NCBI RefSeq assembly: GCF_018829635.1
Contig: NZ_JAHKKG010000004.1
Location: forward strand, 682,001 to 746,000
Direction of reading: 5' to 3'
Source: Paractinoplanes bogorensis
Lineage (GTDB): Bacteria > Actinomycetota > Actinomycetes > Mycobacteriales > Micromonosporaceae
DNA: 64,000 bases
The notes below the pieces were generated by a model. The model saw only the letters and a program-made list of their open reading frames with translations. It was not told the DNA's origin and ran no database searches. Shown here one piece after another: positions 51,448-59,864 of this stretch. Positions within the stretch are counted from its first letter, which is position 1; every line of letters starts with the position of its first letter. The translations under genes and the position numbers were made by a program.

Positions 51448-53967
51448 ATGAGCAGAATCGAGCAGTCGCTGTCCGGTCCGTGGACAGTTTCCGGGCCGCC
51501 GGGCGACTTGCCGGCCACCGTGCCCGGATGTGTGCACACCGATCTGCTCGCGGCGGGCAAGATAGTCGACCCGTTCCTGGGCGAGAACGAGAAGGCCGTC
51601 GACTGGGTCGGCCGGACCGACTGGGTCTACTCACGCGACATCGCCTGGGACGGCCCGCGCCCTGACCGTGTCGAGCTGGTCTTCGACGGGCTCGACACGG
51701 TGGCCGACATCGAGCTCGGCGGCGTCGTGATCGGCTCGACCCGCAACATGCACCGCGGCTACCGCTTCGACGTGAGCGCCCTGGTCGGCGCCGAACCCCA
51801 GCCCCTGCGCGTACGTTTCACGTCCGCTTACACCGAGGCGTCGCGTTTGCAGGCGCAGCTCGGGCCACGGCCGAACGCCTACCCGGAACCGTTCAACTTC
51901 GTGCGCAAGATGGCGTGCAGCTTCGGCTGGGACTGGGGGCCGACCCTGGTCACCGCCGGAATCTGGCGCGACGTGCGGCTCGAGGGCTGGAGCACGGCGC
52001 GGCTGAGCGAGGTCAAACCCTTGCTCACGTACACCGATGGCCGTGGCCGCGTCGACCTGTCCGTCACGGTCGAACGTGCACGACCGTGCAATCTCCGGCT
52101 GCGTGTTCGGCTGGACGATCGTGTGCTTTTCGACGGGCCGTACGCGGAAACGCTCACTTTCGACGTTGACGATGCCGAGGCGTGGAACCCGCGCGGCTAC
52201 GGGCCGGCCACATTGCACAACCTGAGCGTTTCATTGCTCGATGACGGCGCTTCCGACGGTGGTGCCCTCGAACCGGTCGAGCTCGATCGCTGGGAACGGC
52301 GGACCGGCTTCCGCAGTGTCCACATCGATCAGACCGGCGGGCAGTTCGTCTTCCACGTCAACGGCGAAGCCGTGTTCGTGAAGGGCGTCAACTGGATCCC
52401 CGACGACATCTTCCCGTCCCGGATGACCCGCGAACGGTACGCGCTGCGGCTCGGCCAAGCGGCCGCGGCGGGCGTCAACCTGATCCGGGTCTGGGGCGGT
52501 GGCCTCTACGAGAGCCGCGACTTCTACGAGGTCTGCGACGAACTCGGCCTGATGGTGTGGCAGGACTTCCTGTTCGCCTGCGCCTGCTATCCCGAGGAGG
52601 AGCCGCTCTTCTCCGAGGTCGTCGCCGAAGCGCGCGAGAACGTCGTCCGCCTGACACCGTATCCGAGCCTGGTCGCGTGGAACGGCAACAACGAGAACCT
52701 CTGGCTGTACGGCGCGGACGACTGGGCCTCCCGTCCCGGCGGTGACCGCAGCTGGGGCGAGACGTACTACCTGAAGACGCTGCCCGACATCGTCTCGGAG
52801 GTGGACCCGACCCGCCCCTACATGGCGGGCAGCCCGTGGTCGGGTTCGTGGGAGCACGAACCCAACGACGTCGACCACGGCACCTTCCACTCGTGGGATG
52901 TGTGGAACCGCGAGGACTACCTCCACTACCGCGACTCGGCTCCACGTTTCGTCGCCGAGTTCGGCTGGCAGGCGCCCCCGGCCTGGCGCACGCTGCGCTC
53001 GTCGGTGACGGACGAGCCCATGCGCCCCGACTCACCGGGCGTCCTGCATCACCAGAAGGCGATCGACGGCAACGGCAAACTCGCCCGCGGCCTGGCCGCC
53101 CACTTCCCTGAAACGCGCACCGTCGCTCACTCCGAACCGGCTGTGGCCGCGCAACCAGCGTCCGGGCAGCCCGAAACGCGACTGGTCGAGAGCGGCGATG
53201 GGTCGACGGCCGCTGGGTCTCGCAGCACGGAGGCGTGGCACTTTTTGACGCAGCTGAACCAGGTGCGTGCGGTGCGGACGGGAATCGCTCATTGGCGCTC
53301 ACACTGGCCGCACACGGCCGGGGTGATCCTGTGGCAGCTGAACGATCTGTGGCCGGTCATCTCGTGGGCGGCGATCGACGGGGCCGGGCGTTACAAGCCG
53401 CTCTGGTTCGAGATGCGGTCGCTCTTTGCCGCGCGTTCGCTCACCATCCAGCCGCGCGACGGCGGACTGTCCGTGGCACTCATGAACGACCACGCGGAAC
53501 CGTGGGCGGAGGTGCTCACCGTTGAGCGTCTGGACCGCGATGGCACGGTACTGGGCAGTTTCGAAGTGTCCGTGGAGGTGGCGGCGCGATCGAATTCGCT
53601 CATTCCGGTGCCCGGCGAACTGACGGCGGACGGCGCGAACCCCTCGGACGTGCTGGTCGCGCGGGCTGCCGGCGTGCGGGAAACGTGGTTCTTCGAGGAT
53701 TTTCACCTCGACGCCCCGGGACTGACCGTGGACGTGCGGGTCGTCGCCGACGGGCTCGATGTGACCGTGCGGGCCGCCGGGCTCGCTCGAGACGTGCTGC
53801 TGCAGCCCGATCGCATCCACCCCGACGCGACTGTCGACCAGGGCTTTGTGACCCTGCTCCCCGGCGAGAGCACCACCTTCCGCGTACGTGGTGCGGCTGC
53901 GCTCGACCCCGCCCTCGTGCACGCGCCATGGGTGTTGACCGACCTCGCCACCGTCCTGAAGGAATGA
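51448..53967 (+). CDS. Beta-mannosidase, glycoside hydrolase family 2
   Basis: An 839-residue cytosolic GH2 enzyme with typical beta-mannosidase features: SGPWTVSGPPGDLPATVPGCVHTDLLAAGKI at the start, KMACSFGWDWGPTLVTAGIWRDV, FVKGVNWIPDDIFPSR and VWGGGLYESRDFYEVCDELGLMVWQDF. The acid/base is Glu416 in WNGNNENLW and the nucleophile is Glu504 in FVAEFGWQ. It cleaves manno-oligosaccharides to mannose. Residues about 554-596 are a low-complexity insertion (TRTVAHSEPAVAAQPASG and on) that the usual enzyme lacks. ATG 51448 follows weak ribosome-site sequence. Confidence 0.95.
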   Translation: MSRIEQSLSGPWTVSGPPGDLPATVPGCVHTDLLAAGKIVDPFLGENEKAVDWVGRTDWVYSRDIAWDGPRPDRVELVFDGLDTVADIELGGVVIGSTRNMHRGYRFDVSALVGAEPQPLRVRFTSAYTEASRLQAQLGPRPNAYPEPFNFVRKMACSFGWDWGPTLVTAGIWRDVRLEGWSTARLSEVKPLLTYTDGRGRVDLSVTVERARPCNLRLRVRLDDRVLFDGPYAETLTFDVDDAEAWNPRGYGPATLHNLSVSLLDDGASDGGALEPVELDRWERRTGFRSVHIDQTGGQFVFHVNGEAVFVKGVNWIPDDIFPSRMTRERYALRLGQAAAAGVNLIRVWGGGLYESRDFYEVCDELGLMVWQDFLFACACYPEEEPLFSEVVAEARENVVRLTPYPSLVAWNGNNENLWLYGADDWASRPGGDRSWGETYYLKTLPDIVSEVDPTRPYMAGSPWSGSWEHEPNDVDHGTFHSWDVWNREDYLHYRDSAPRFVAEFGWQAPPAWRTLRSSVTDEPMRPDSPGVLHHQKAIDGNGKLARGLAAHFPETRTVAHSEPAVAAQPASGQPETRLVESGDGSTAAGSRSTEAWHFLTQLNQVRAVRTGIAHWRSHWPHTAGVILWQLNDLWPVISWAAIDGAGRYKPLWFEMRSLFAARSLTIQPRDGGLSVALMNDHAEPWAEVLTVERLDRDGTVLGSFEVSVEVAARSNSLIPVPGELTADGANPSDVLVARAAGVRETWFFEDFHLDAPGLTVDVRVVADGLDVTVRAAGLARDVLLQPDRIHPDATVDQGFVTLLPGESTTFRVRGAAALDPALVHAPWVLTDLATVLKE

Positions 53968-54006
53968 GCGCCGGCGTGCGCGTCGATGGAGCGGCCGACC
54001 GCCGGC

Positions 54007-54073
54007 GGCTGCGCGACGGTCAGTAATGGCTGCGCGTAGCGGTCAGAAACGGCCGCGCGTAACGGTCAGGAAG
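54007..54073. repeat. Three 21-23-bp intergenic repeats
   Basis: GGCTGCGCGACGGTCAGTAAT, then GGCTGCGCGTAGCGGTCAG and GGCCGCGCGTAACGGTCAGG start at 54007, 54028 and 54051. They lie between the beta-mannosidase and mannanase genes, upstream of the mannanase ribosome site, and encode nothing obvious. Confidence 0.75.
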
Positions 54074-54168
54074 CGCGCAGTCGGCGGTGGCCGCCCAACT
54101 AGCTCCGCGAGCCCGGGTTGATGGGCCCGCGGTGGAACGTCCGTCCCCCAACGGAAAGGAATCCCCTC

Positions 54169-55164
54169 GTGAAGATCCCCCGTCCCGCCTGGGTCGTCGG
54201 CGCCGTCACGGTGCTGCTCGGCTCGGGCATGGTCTACACCGCGTCCAGCGCCTCGGCGTTCGCGGCGACCCCGAAAGCGACCGTGATCAACTACCTGCGG
54301 TCGATCAGCGGCACGTCGATCGTGTCGGGGCAGCACAACAAGGAGCCGGCCAGTCAGCCCGGGCAGTACACCCAGCAGGTGCATGACGTGACCGGTCAGT
54401 GGCCGGGCCTGTGGGGCGGCGACATGATGTTCCGGGCCGACGACATCAACAACCGGCAGCGCGTCGTCGACCAGGCCAAGACGGAATGGCGCAACGGATC
54501 GCTCGTCGCGCTCACCTGGCATGCGTGTTCGCCGACCGTTTCGCGCACCTGTGAGTTCGAGGGCGGCGTCAAGACGCGCATCTCGGACAGCCAGTTCCTG
54601 CAGGTCGTCACCGGCGGCACCGCGCTCAACCAGACCTGGCGCAGCCGGATGGCCGAGGTCGTGCCGTACCTGCGCCAGCTCAAGGACGCGGGCGTGCCGG
54701 TGCTGTGGCGGCCGTTCCACGAGATGAACGAGACCTGGAACTGGTGGGGCGGCCGGCCCGGCGCCAACGGCGGGTCGAAGATCTTCCAGCAGATGAAGGA
54801 CTACTTCGACAGCCAGGGCCTGGACAACCTGATCTGGGTCTGGAACGTGCAGGACAACCCGGCCGGTGGCTGGTCCCAGTACTACCCGGGCAGCAACTAC
54901 GTCGATGTGGTCTCGCTCGACGCCTGGTACAAGAACTTCCCGTCGTCCGGCGACTACCAGCAGATCCAGTCGATCGCGGCCGGCAAACCGATCGCGATCG
55001 CCGAGATGGGCAAGGTGCCGGACAACGCGTTGCTGACCTCGCAGACCCGCTGGTCGTACTTCATGGTCTGGTCCGAGCAGTTGCGCGGCAGCAACACGAA
55101 CGCCGCGATCCAGGCCGCCTACTTCCACCCGCGGGTACTCAACCAGGGCGAAGTGCGTTTCTGA
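54169..55164 (+). CDS. Secreted endo-beta-mannanase, glycoside hydrolase family 26
   Basis: A 331-residue enzyme starting at GTG 54169 with AAAGGA upstream. A signal peptide (AWVVGAVTVLLGSGMVYTASSASAFA) ends near residue 35. The GH26 acid/base is Glu185 in PFHEMNETWNWWGG and the nucleophile is Glu279 in IAIAEMGK. TWHACSP and WVWNVQDNP are also family features. No carbohydrate-binding module is attached, so it works as a bare catalytic domain on soluble mannan. Last gene of the mannan locus, and transcribed apart from the repeats at 54007. Confidence 0.95.
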   Translation: MKIPRPAWVVGAVTVLLGSGMVYTASSASAFAATPKATVINYLRSISGTSIVSGQHNKEPASQPGQYTQQVHDVTGQWPGLWGGDMMFRADDINNRQRVVDQAKTEWRNGSLVALTWHACSPTVSRTCEFEGGVKTRISDSQFLQVVTGGTALNQTWRSRMAEVVPYLRQLKDAGVPVLWRPFHEMNETWNWWGGRPGANGGSKIFQQMKDYFDSQGLDNLIWVWNVQDNPAGGWSQYYPGSNYVDVVSLDAWYKNFPSSGDYQQIQSIAAGKPIAIAEMGKVPDNALLTSQTRWSYFMVWSEQLRGSNTNAAIQAAYFHPRVLNQGEVRF

Positions 55165-55177
55165 CCGTTGCCCGGAG

Positions 55178-55212
55178 CGGGGTGAGCGAGACGTGCAGTT
55201 TCGCTCACCCCG
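55178..55212. terminator. Strong bidirectional hairpin
   Basis: A perfect 12-bp stem, CGGGGTGAGCGA (55178-55189) with TCGCTCACCCCG (55201-55212), and an 11-base loop. It lies between the convergent mannanase and SDR genes, 14 bp from the first stop and 7 bp from the second, so it can end both transcripts. Confidence 0.8.
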
Positions 55213-55218
55213 GTGCGG

Positions 55219-56025
55219 TCAGGCGGTCTCGGCCAGGTCGCGCCACTGCTGCCAGGTTTCCTGGCGCTGCCGGTAGGCCGATTCCGCGATCGCGTACGGG
55301 TATTCACCGAGGAACAGGCGCAGCGGCGGCTCGTCGAGGTCGACGAGTGTCAGCAGGGCGTGCGCGGTGACGGACGGGTCCCGGGGTGCGCGGGCCGAGG
55401 CACCGGCACGGCGAGCCTCGCGGACCGGCTCGTACGCATCGAGCGGCGTCGCGCGGACGGCGGAGTCGCCGGACCAGTCGGTGCCGTACGGGCCGGGCTC
55501 GACGATCGTCACCCGCAGGCTCAGCGGCTTGACCTCCTGGGCGAGCGCCTCGCTCATCCCCTCGAGAGCCCACTTCGACGCGTTGTAGAGGCCCAGACCC
55601 GGGAACGCGGCGATCCCGCCGATGCTCGACACCTGCACGATGTGACCGCTTCCCTGCGCACGCAGGACCGGGAGGGCCGCCTGGGTCACCCACAGCGCGC
55701 CGAACAGGTTGGTGTCGATCTGGGCGCGGGCCTGCGCCTCGGTCGTCTCCTCGACCATGCCGAACAGTCCGTAACCGGCGTTGTTGACGACGACGTCCAA
55801 CCGGCCGAACGTTGTCGCCGCTTCGTTGACCGCGGCGAACACGTTCGCGCGGTCGGTGACGTCCAGGCCGATCGGAAGCAGCCGGTCTCCGTACTTCTCC
55901 TTGAGCCCGGCCAAGGCCTCCGGGTTGCGGGCGGTGGCGGCGACGCGGTCACCGCGGTCGAGGGCGGCGGTTGTCCATACCTGTCCGAAACCGCGCGAGG
56001 CGCCGGTGATGAACCATGTCTTCAT
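55219..56025 (-). CDS. SDR family oxidoreductase
   Basis: A 268-residue classical SDR. Cofactor motif TGASRGFG is at residues 7-14, the strand-2 ATARNPEAL suggests NADP, NNAGYG is at about 80-85, the catalytic serine is in VSSIGG and the active site is YNASK. It is close to the SDR group that oxidises or reduces small alcohols or steroid-like compounds. It is divergent from the MmyB-type XRE regulator at 56092 with a 66-bp gap. Start at ATG 56025. Confidence 0.93.
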   Translation of the reverse strand: MKTWFITGASRGFGQVWTTAALDRGDRVAATARNPEALAGLKEKYGDRLLPIGLDVTDRANVFAAVNEAATTFGRLDVVVNNAGYGLFGMVEETTEAQARAQIDTNLFGALWVTQAALPVLRAQGSGHIVQVSSIGGIAAFPGLGLYNASKWALEGMSEALAQEVKPLSLRVTIVEPGPYGTDWSGDSAVRATPLDAYEPVREARRAGASARAPRDPSVTAHALLTLVDLDEPPLRLFLGEYPYAIAESAYRQRQETWQQWRDLAETA

Positions 56026-56091
56026 GATTCCGACCCTGCCGTTGCGCGCGCCGGGCAGCCAGCACCCGGCCAGGGATACCCTCGACCCGAC

Positions 56092-57138
56092 ATGAGCGAT
56101 CTCGGCGAGTTCCTGCAGGCCCGGCGGGGCCGGGTGCGTCCGGCGGACGTCGGCCTCACCGCCTACGGCCCGCGGCGGGTGCCCGGCCTGCGGCGCGACG
56201 AACTGGCCGCCCTGGCCGGCGTCTCCGTGCAATACCTGACCAGACTCGAACAGGGCGTCGACCGCCACCCGTCCGCGCAGGTGCTCGACGCCCTCGCCGC
56301 GGCCCTCCAGCTCGACCGCGACGCGACGGCTCACCTGCACGCCCTGGCCACCCCACCGAGCACCGCCAACACCTGGCTGAAGGCGGCGGTAGGACCACGC
56401 GCTGCTGCCGGCCCGGGTGCCACTGCCGGTTCAGGGGCTGGGACACAGTCAGCTGCAGCGGCCAGGCCCGGCGGGACGGGGAGTGCGGCGCCGACGGGCG
56501 CTGCTTCCGGAGCGGGTGACGCCACCGGGCCGGCAACTGTGGGACAGCCGGCGGCTGCTGACCGGGCGAGTGCTGGTGATCGGTCGGGCGCTGGGGCACA
56601 GCTTGGCGCCGGTGGTTTCCTGGAGCCGGCCCCGCGCGCACGCGGGGCGGGCGGTCCCGAGTCCGCGTCGGGCGATGTGCGGCGGCTGCTCGATGCGTGG
56701 AGCGGCATTCCGGCCTATGTGCGGAACGGACGCTTCGATGTGGTGGCCGCCAACAAGCTCGCGATGGCGCTGGCGCCGCTCTATCAGCCCGGGCGCAACC
56801 TGGTGCGCGACATGTTCCTCGATCCGGCGGTGCGCGTGGTGTTTCCGGACTGGCCGGAAATCGCCGCGCAGACGGTCGCCGCGTTGCGCGCTTCGACGGA
56901 TTCGCGCAATGCGGAACTGGCCGCCTCGCTCAACGGCAGCGACGAGTTCCGGCGGCTGTGGGCGTTGCACGATGTCCGCCCGGCGCGGGACGAGACGAAG
57001 CGGTTCCTGCATCCGTACGCGGGAATGCTTGTGCTTCGACGTCAGAGTCTGGCCGTCGCGGGCAGCGATCTCGTCATTATCGCCTACCAGCCGGAACCGG
57101 GAAGTCCCTCGGCCGACTCCTTGGCCGATCTCGCGTAG
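56092..57138 (+). CDS. XRE regulator, MmyB type, with long Ala/Gly linker
   Basis: A 348-residue regulator. The HTH is at about residues 3-78 (LGEFLQARRGRVRPADVGL and RRDELAALAGVSVQYLTRLEQG). The MmyB ligand domain starts at about residue 195 (LDAWSGIPAYVRNGRFDVVAANKLAMAL). Between them, about 100 residues are almost pure Ala, Gly, Pro, Ser and Thr, where the sister gene at 29176 has only 20-25. The linker is likely a recent low-complexity expansion. It is divergent from the SDR at 55219. Confidence 0.9.
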   Translation: MSDLGEFLQARRGRVRPADVGLTAYGPRRVPGLRRDELAALAGVSVQYLTRLEQGVDRHPSAQVLDALAAALQLDRDATAHLHALATPPSTANTWLKAAVGPRAAAGPGATAGSGAGTQSAAAARPGGTGSAAPTGAASGAGDATGPATVGQPAAADRASAGDRSGAGAQLGAGGFLEPAPRARGAGGPESASGDVRRLLDAWSGIPAYVRNGRFDVVAANKLAMALAPLYQPGRNLVRDMFLDPAVRVVFPDWPEIAAQTVAALRASTDSRNAELAASLNGSDEFRRLWALHDVRPARDETKRFLHPYAGMLVLRRQSLAVAGSDLVIIAYQPEPGSPSADSLADLA

Positions 57139-57162
57139 GCCACGGCGTCACGCATGCGTACG

Positions 57163-57314
57163 GCGCGCGCGTGCGAACGGCGCGCGTATGCGAACGGCGC
57201 GCGTATGCGAACGGCGCGCGCATGCGAACGGCGCGCGCATGCGAACGGCCGCACATGCGAACAGCGCGCAGATACGAACGGCGAACACATGCGAACGGCG
57301 AACGGGCCCGCACG
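57163..57314. repeat. Nine 17-bp tandem intergenic repeats
   Basis: Consensus GCGCGCGTATGCGAACG, in nine units (one is 16 bp) starting 25 bp after the XRE stop. The later copies change to GCGAACACATGCGAACG. The spaced GCGAACG recurs once per turn and a half of helix. All six frames are open here by chance only; I do not call a gene. Confidence 0.9.
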
Positions 57315-57385
57315 GCGCTGTGGTTTCTCCGGTGGGGGATCGGGCGTGACGTCCCGCCCTCAACCAGGTCGCCCTCCAGGCGGAA

Positions 57386-59020
57386 CTAGGCGAGTTTGCC
57401 GGCGGCGTGGCGGGCCGCTGCGTAGCCGAAGCTCAAGCCCTGGCCGATGGTGGCGCCTGGGCCGGGGTAGACGCGGCCGAACGCGTTTCCGGCCGCGTTT
57501 CCGGTGGCGTACAGGCCCTCGATGGCGGTTCCGTCGGGGCGCAGGGCCCGGCCGAAGCCGTCGGCCCGGATGCCGCCGCAGGTGCCCAGGTCGCCGGGGA
57601 CGACCTTGACGGCGTAGAACGGGGCCTGGTCCAGCGGGCCCAGACACGGGTTGGGAGTGATGGTGGGGTCGCCGTAGTAGCGGTCGTAAGCGCTGTCGCC
57701 CCGGTGGAAGTCGTCGTCGCGGCCGGCGGCGGCCTGAGCGTTGAAGCGGGTGACCGTGGCGGGCAGGTCGGTCAGGCCCAACTGCTTGGCCAGGTCGTCC
57801 AGGGTGGCGGCCTTGACTGCCACGCCGGCGTCGTACCAGGACTTGGGGAGTGGCTGGCGGGGGAAGACGCCGCCGCCGAAGACGTAGCGGTTGCGGTAGC
57901 GCTGGTCGAAGACCATCCAGACCGGGAGCTGCTGCTGGATCATGTGCTGGCCGGCCGTCATGTAGTTGACCGCCTCGTTCATGAAACGGCGGCCCTGCTG
58001 GTCGACGATGATCTGGCCGGGCAGGCTGCGTTCGGCCAGCAGCACGCCGGGCATCGGGCCGGGTGCGGGGATGGCCGGGAACCACCAGGCCTCGTTCATG
58101 AACGCGAGGTCGGCGCCGGCCGCCTGGGCCATGGGCAGGATGTCGCCGGTGTTCTCGGGATTGCCCAGGCACCAGTCGGTGTCGAGCTGCTCGGACTGGT
58201 ATTCGTGGCGCAGGGCGGCGTTGCGGTCGAAACCGCCGGCCGACAGGAGGACGCCGCGGTTTGCGCGAATGCGTTCGCCGTGGACGATGACACCGGTGAC
58301 CCGGTCGTTCTCGACGATCAGTTCCTGCAACGGGGACTCGAAACGGACGGGAATGTTCGCGGCGCGCACACCGGCGAACAATCCGGCGGCCAAGGCGCCG
58401 CCACCGGCCACATACTCGCGGCGGATGGCCAGGCCGCCGAGCCCCAGGCCGAGCAGGCGGGCGCCGGTGACAATGCCGCGCGGGTGGCGGGCGACCAGGT
58501 TCAGCCACTTGTACGTGCGGCCGGATACCGGCATCGGGAACGGCGCGGCCAGTGCGGGCGGGCGCAGGCGGGCCCGGTCCGGCCCCAGACGGCGTACGTC
58601 GAAAGGCTTGGGTTCCATCGCCCGGCCCGTGGCCGAACCGCCGGGCAGCTCGGGGAAGTAGTCGGCGTAGCCGGTCATCCACTGGAACTTGAGCGGGGTG
58701 TGGCGGCGCAGCAGGTCGACGGCGGCGGGACCGTGCTCGAGATGGGTGCCCCAGCGGGACTCGGGGGTCTCGCCGGCGGTGACGGCGGTCAGGTATTCGC
58801 GGGCGCGTTCGGGGGAGTCGCGGACGCCGGCCTCGCGCAGCAGGGCGTTGCCCGGCACCCAGAAACCGCCGCCGGAGAGCGCGGTCGAACCGCCGAAAAA
58901 GCGGGACTTCTCGATGATCAGCACCGACATCCCGGCCTCGGCGGCGGCCAGCGCGGCCAGCATGCCCGTCCCGGAACCGACCACCACGAAGTCGAAGCTC
59001 TGTTCGTCCACGGCGCACAC
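57386..59020 (-). CDS. FAD-binding dehydrogenase of the 3-ketosteroid dehydrogenase type
   Basis: A 544-residue flavoprotein. The FAD motif is FDFVVVGSGTGMLAALAAA (residues 9-27), with EKSRFFGGSTALSGGGFWVPGN next, the arrangement of KstD/fumarate-reductase-like enzymes. ATGNAAGNAFGRVYPGPGATIGQGLSFGY near the C-terminus closes the FAD site. It would desaturate a steroid- or enone-like ring in the cytosol. GTG 59020 is used; GTG 59011 three codons later is possible. It is divergent from the TetR gene at 59106. Confidence 0.93.
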   Translation of the reverse strand: MCAVDEQSFDFVVVGSGTGMLAALAAAEAGMSVLIIEKSRFFGGSTALSGGGFWVPGNALLREAGVRDSPERAREYLTAVTAGETPESRWGTHLEHGPAAVDLLRRHTPLKFQWMTGYADYFPELPGGSATGRAMEPKPFDVRRLGPDRARLRPPALAAPFPMPVSGRTYKWLNLVARHPRGIVTGARLLGLGLGGLAIRREYVAGGGALAAGLFAGVRAANIPVRFESPLQELIVENDRVTGVIVHGERIRANRGVLLSAGGFDRNAALRHEYQSEQLDTDWCLGNPENTGDILPMAQAAGADLAFMNEAWWFPAIPAPGPMPGVLLAERSLPGQIIVDQQGRRFMNEAVNYMTAGQHMIQQQLPVWMVFDQRYRNRYVFGGGVFPRQPLPKSWYDAGVAVKAATLDDLAKQLGLTDLPATVTRFNAQAAAGRDDDFHRGDSAYDRYYGDPTITPNPCLGPLDQAPFYAVKVVPGDLGTCGGIRADGFGRALRPDGTAIEGLYATGNAAGNAFGRVYPGPGATIGQGLSFGYAAARHAAGKLA

Positions 59021-59071
59021 CCGCTCTCGTCCGATCTCCTGCTGGGGACGTTAGGCTCGTGTCCTCAGAAA

Positions 59072-59088
59072 GGCAACAGGCTGTTGCC
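59072..59088. promoter_or_regulatory. Perfect 17-bp palindrome in the FAD/TetR gap
   Basis: GGCAACAGGCTGTTGCC has eight perfectly paired bases on each side of a single central G. It lies 18 bp before the TetR start and 52 bp from the dehydrogenase start, so it is very likely the TetR operator. Confidence 0.75.
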
Positions 59089-59105
59089 ATTGAGAGAATG
59101 GTGCG

Positions 59106-59642
59106 ATGACTCAGGCGGCACGGCGCACGCTCGGGCTCCAGCACGGCCCGCGGAGCGCCCAGGTGATCGAGAATGTGCGCGCGGCGACGCTGACCGAGCT
59201 GGCGCGTGCCGGGTTCGCCGGGCTGACCATCGACGGCGTGGCCAAGGCGGCCGGGGTCAACCGGACCACGATCTATCGGCGCTGGCCGTCCAAGGCGGCG
59301 CTGCTGGCCGCGGTGGTCGAGCCGCTGCTCGCCGACTACGACAACGATCCGGCGACCGGGTCGCTGCGCGGGGACGTGCTGGCGCTGATGACGATGATCC
59401 GCGACAACGCGGCGCGGCCCGAGGGGCGGGCGCTGGTCGACGCGGTGAAGGCGGGCGGTACGGGGGAGCTGGGTGACCTGGTCGCGACGGTGACCGAGCG
59501 GGCGCTGGCGTCGTTCCGTCGGGCGGGGGCGTCGCCGCTCGTGGCCCACCTGGCCTTCTCGGGCGTCGTGATGTGGGACCAGACCCACGACGGCCCGCCG
59601 GCGGACGAGGACTGCGCCGCGATGCTCGACACGCTGCTCTGA
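59106..59642 (+). CDS. TetR family transcriptional regulator
   Basis: A 178-residue TetR protein. The HTH is at about residues 24-70 (AATLTELARAGFAGLTIDGVA then KAAGVNRTTIYRRWPSKAALL); the TIYRRWPSK pattern is that of the subgroup regulating oxidoreductases and efflux pumps. The C-terminal domain is short (about 110 residues). It is divergent from the FAD dehydrogenase. The sequence after its stop, 59643-59743, holds no gene I can support. Confidence 0.92.
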   Translation: MTQAARRTLGLQHGPRSAQVIENVRAATLTELARAGFAGLTIDGVAKAAGVNRTTIYRRWPSKAALLAAVVEPLLADYDNDPATGSLRGDVLALMTMIRDNAARPEGRALVDAVKAGGTGELGDLVATVTERALASFRRAGASPLVAHLAFSGVVMWDQTHDGPPADEDCAAMLDTLL

Positions 59643-59743
59643 CGGGCCACGGGCGACGAACGTCGGGTGGCGAGCGGCTGACGGCTGGCGAGGCGCCACG
59701 CGGGCGCGGCTCGCGGTGCGGGGCGTTGTCGCGCGGCGGGACC

Positions 59744-59864
59744 GGCTTTCCGGCGTACGCGGGAAGGGTCTTGGTGCGTTGCGGGGAGGGCTTTACGCCG
59801 TACGAGGGAAAGGTCTTGATGTGTTTGGGGCGGCTCTCCGGCGTGCGCGGGAAGGGTTTAATGA
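59744..59864. repeat. Three 44-bp tandem repeats related to the TTCCCGTACG element
   Basis: Units start at 59744, 59788 and 59832 and share GGCTTTCCGGCGTACG-C-GGGAAGGGTCTTG. Each contains a near-match of CGTACGGGAA with one extra base or change. The third copy covers the stop codon of the TetR gene at 59858, so the array has grown into that gene's 3' end. Confidence 0.8.

Noticed and set aside
57084..57363. Short repetitive frames in the 17-bp repeat region
   Set aside because: Open only because a 17-bp repeat lacks stops in some phases; no ribosome site or homology.
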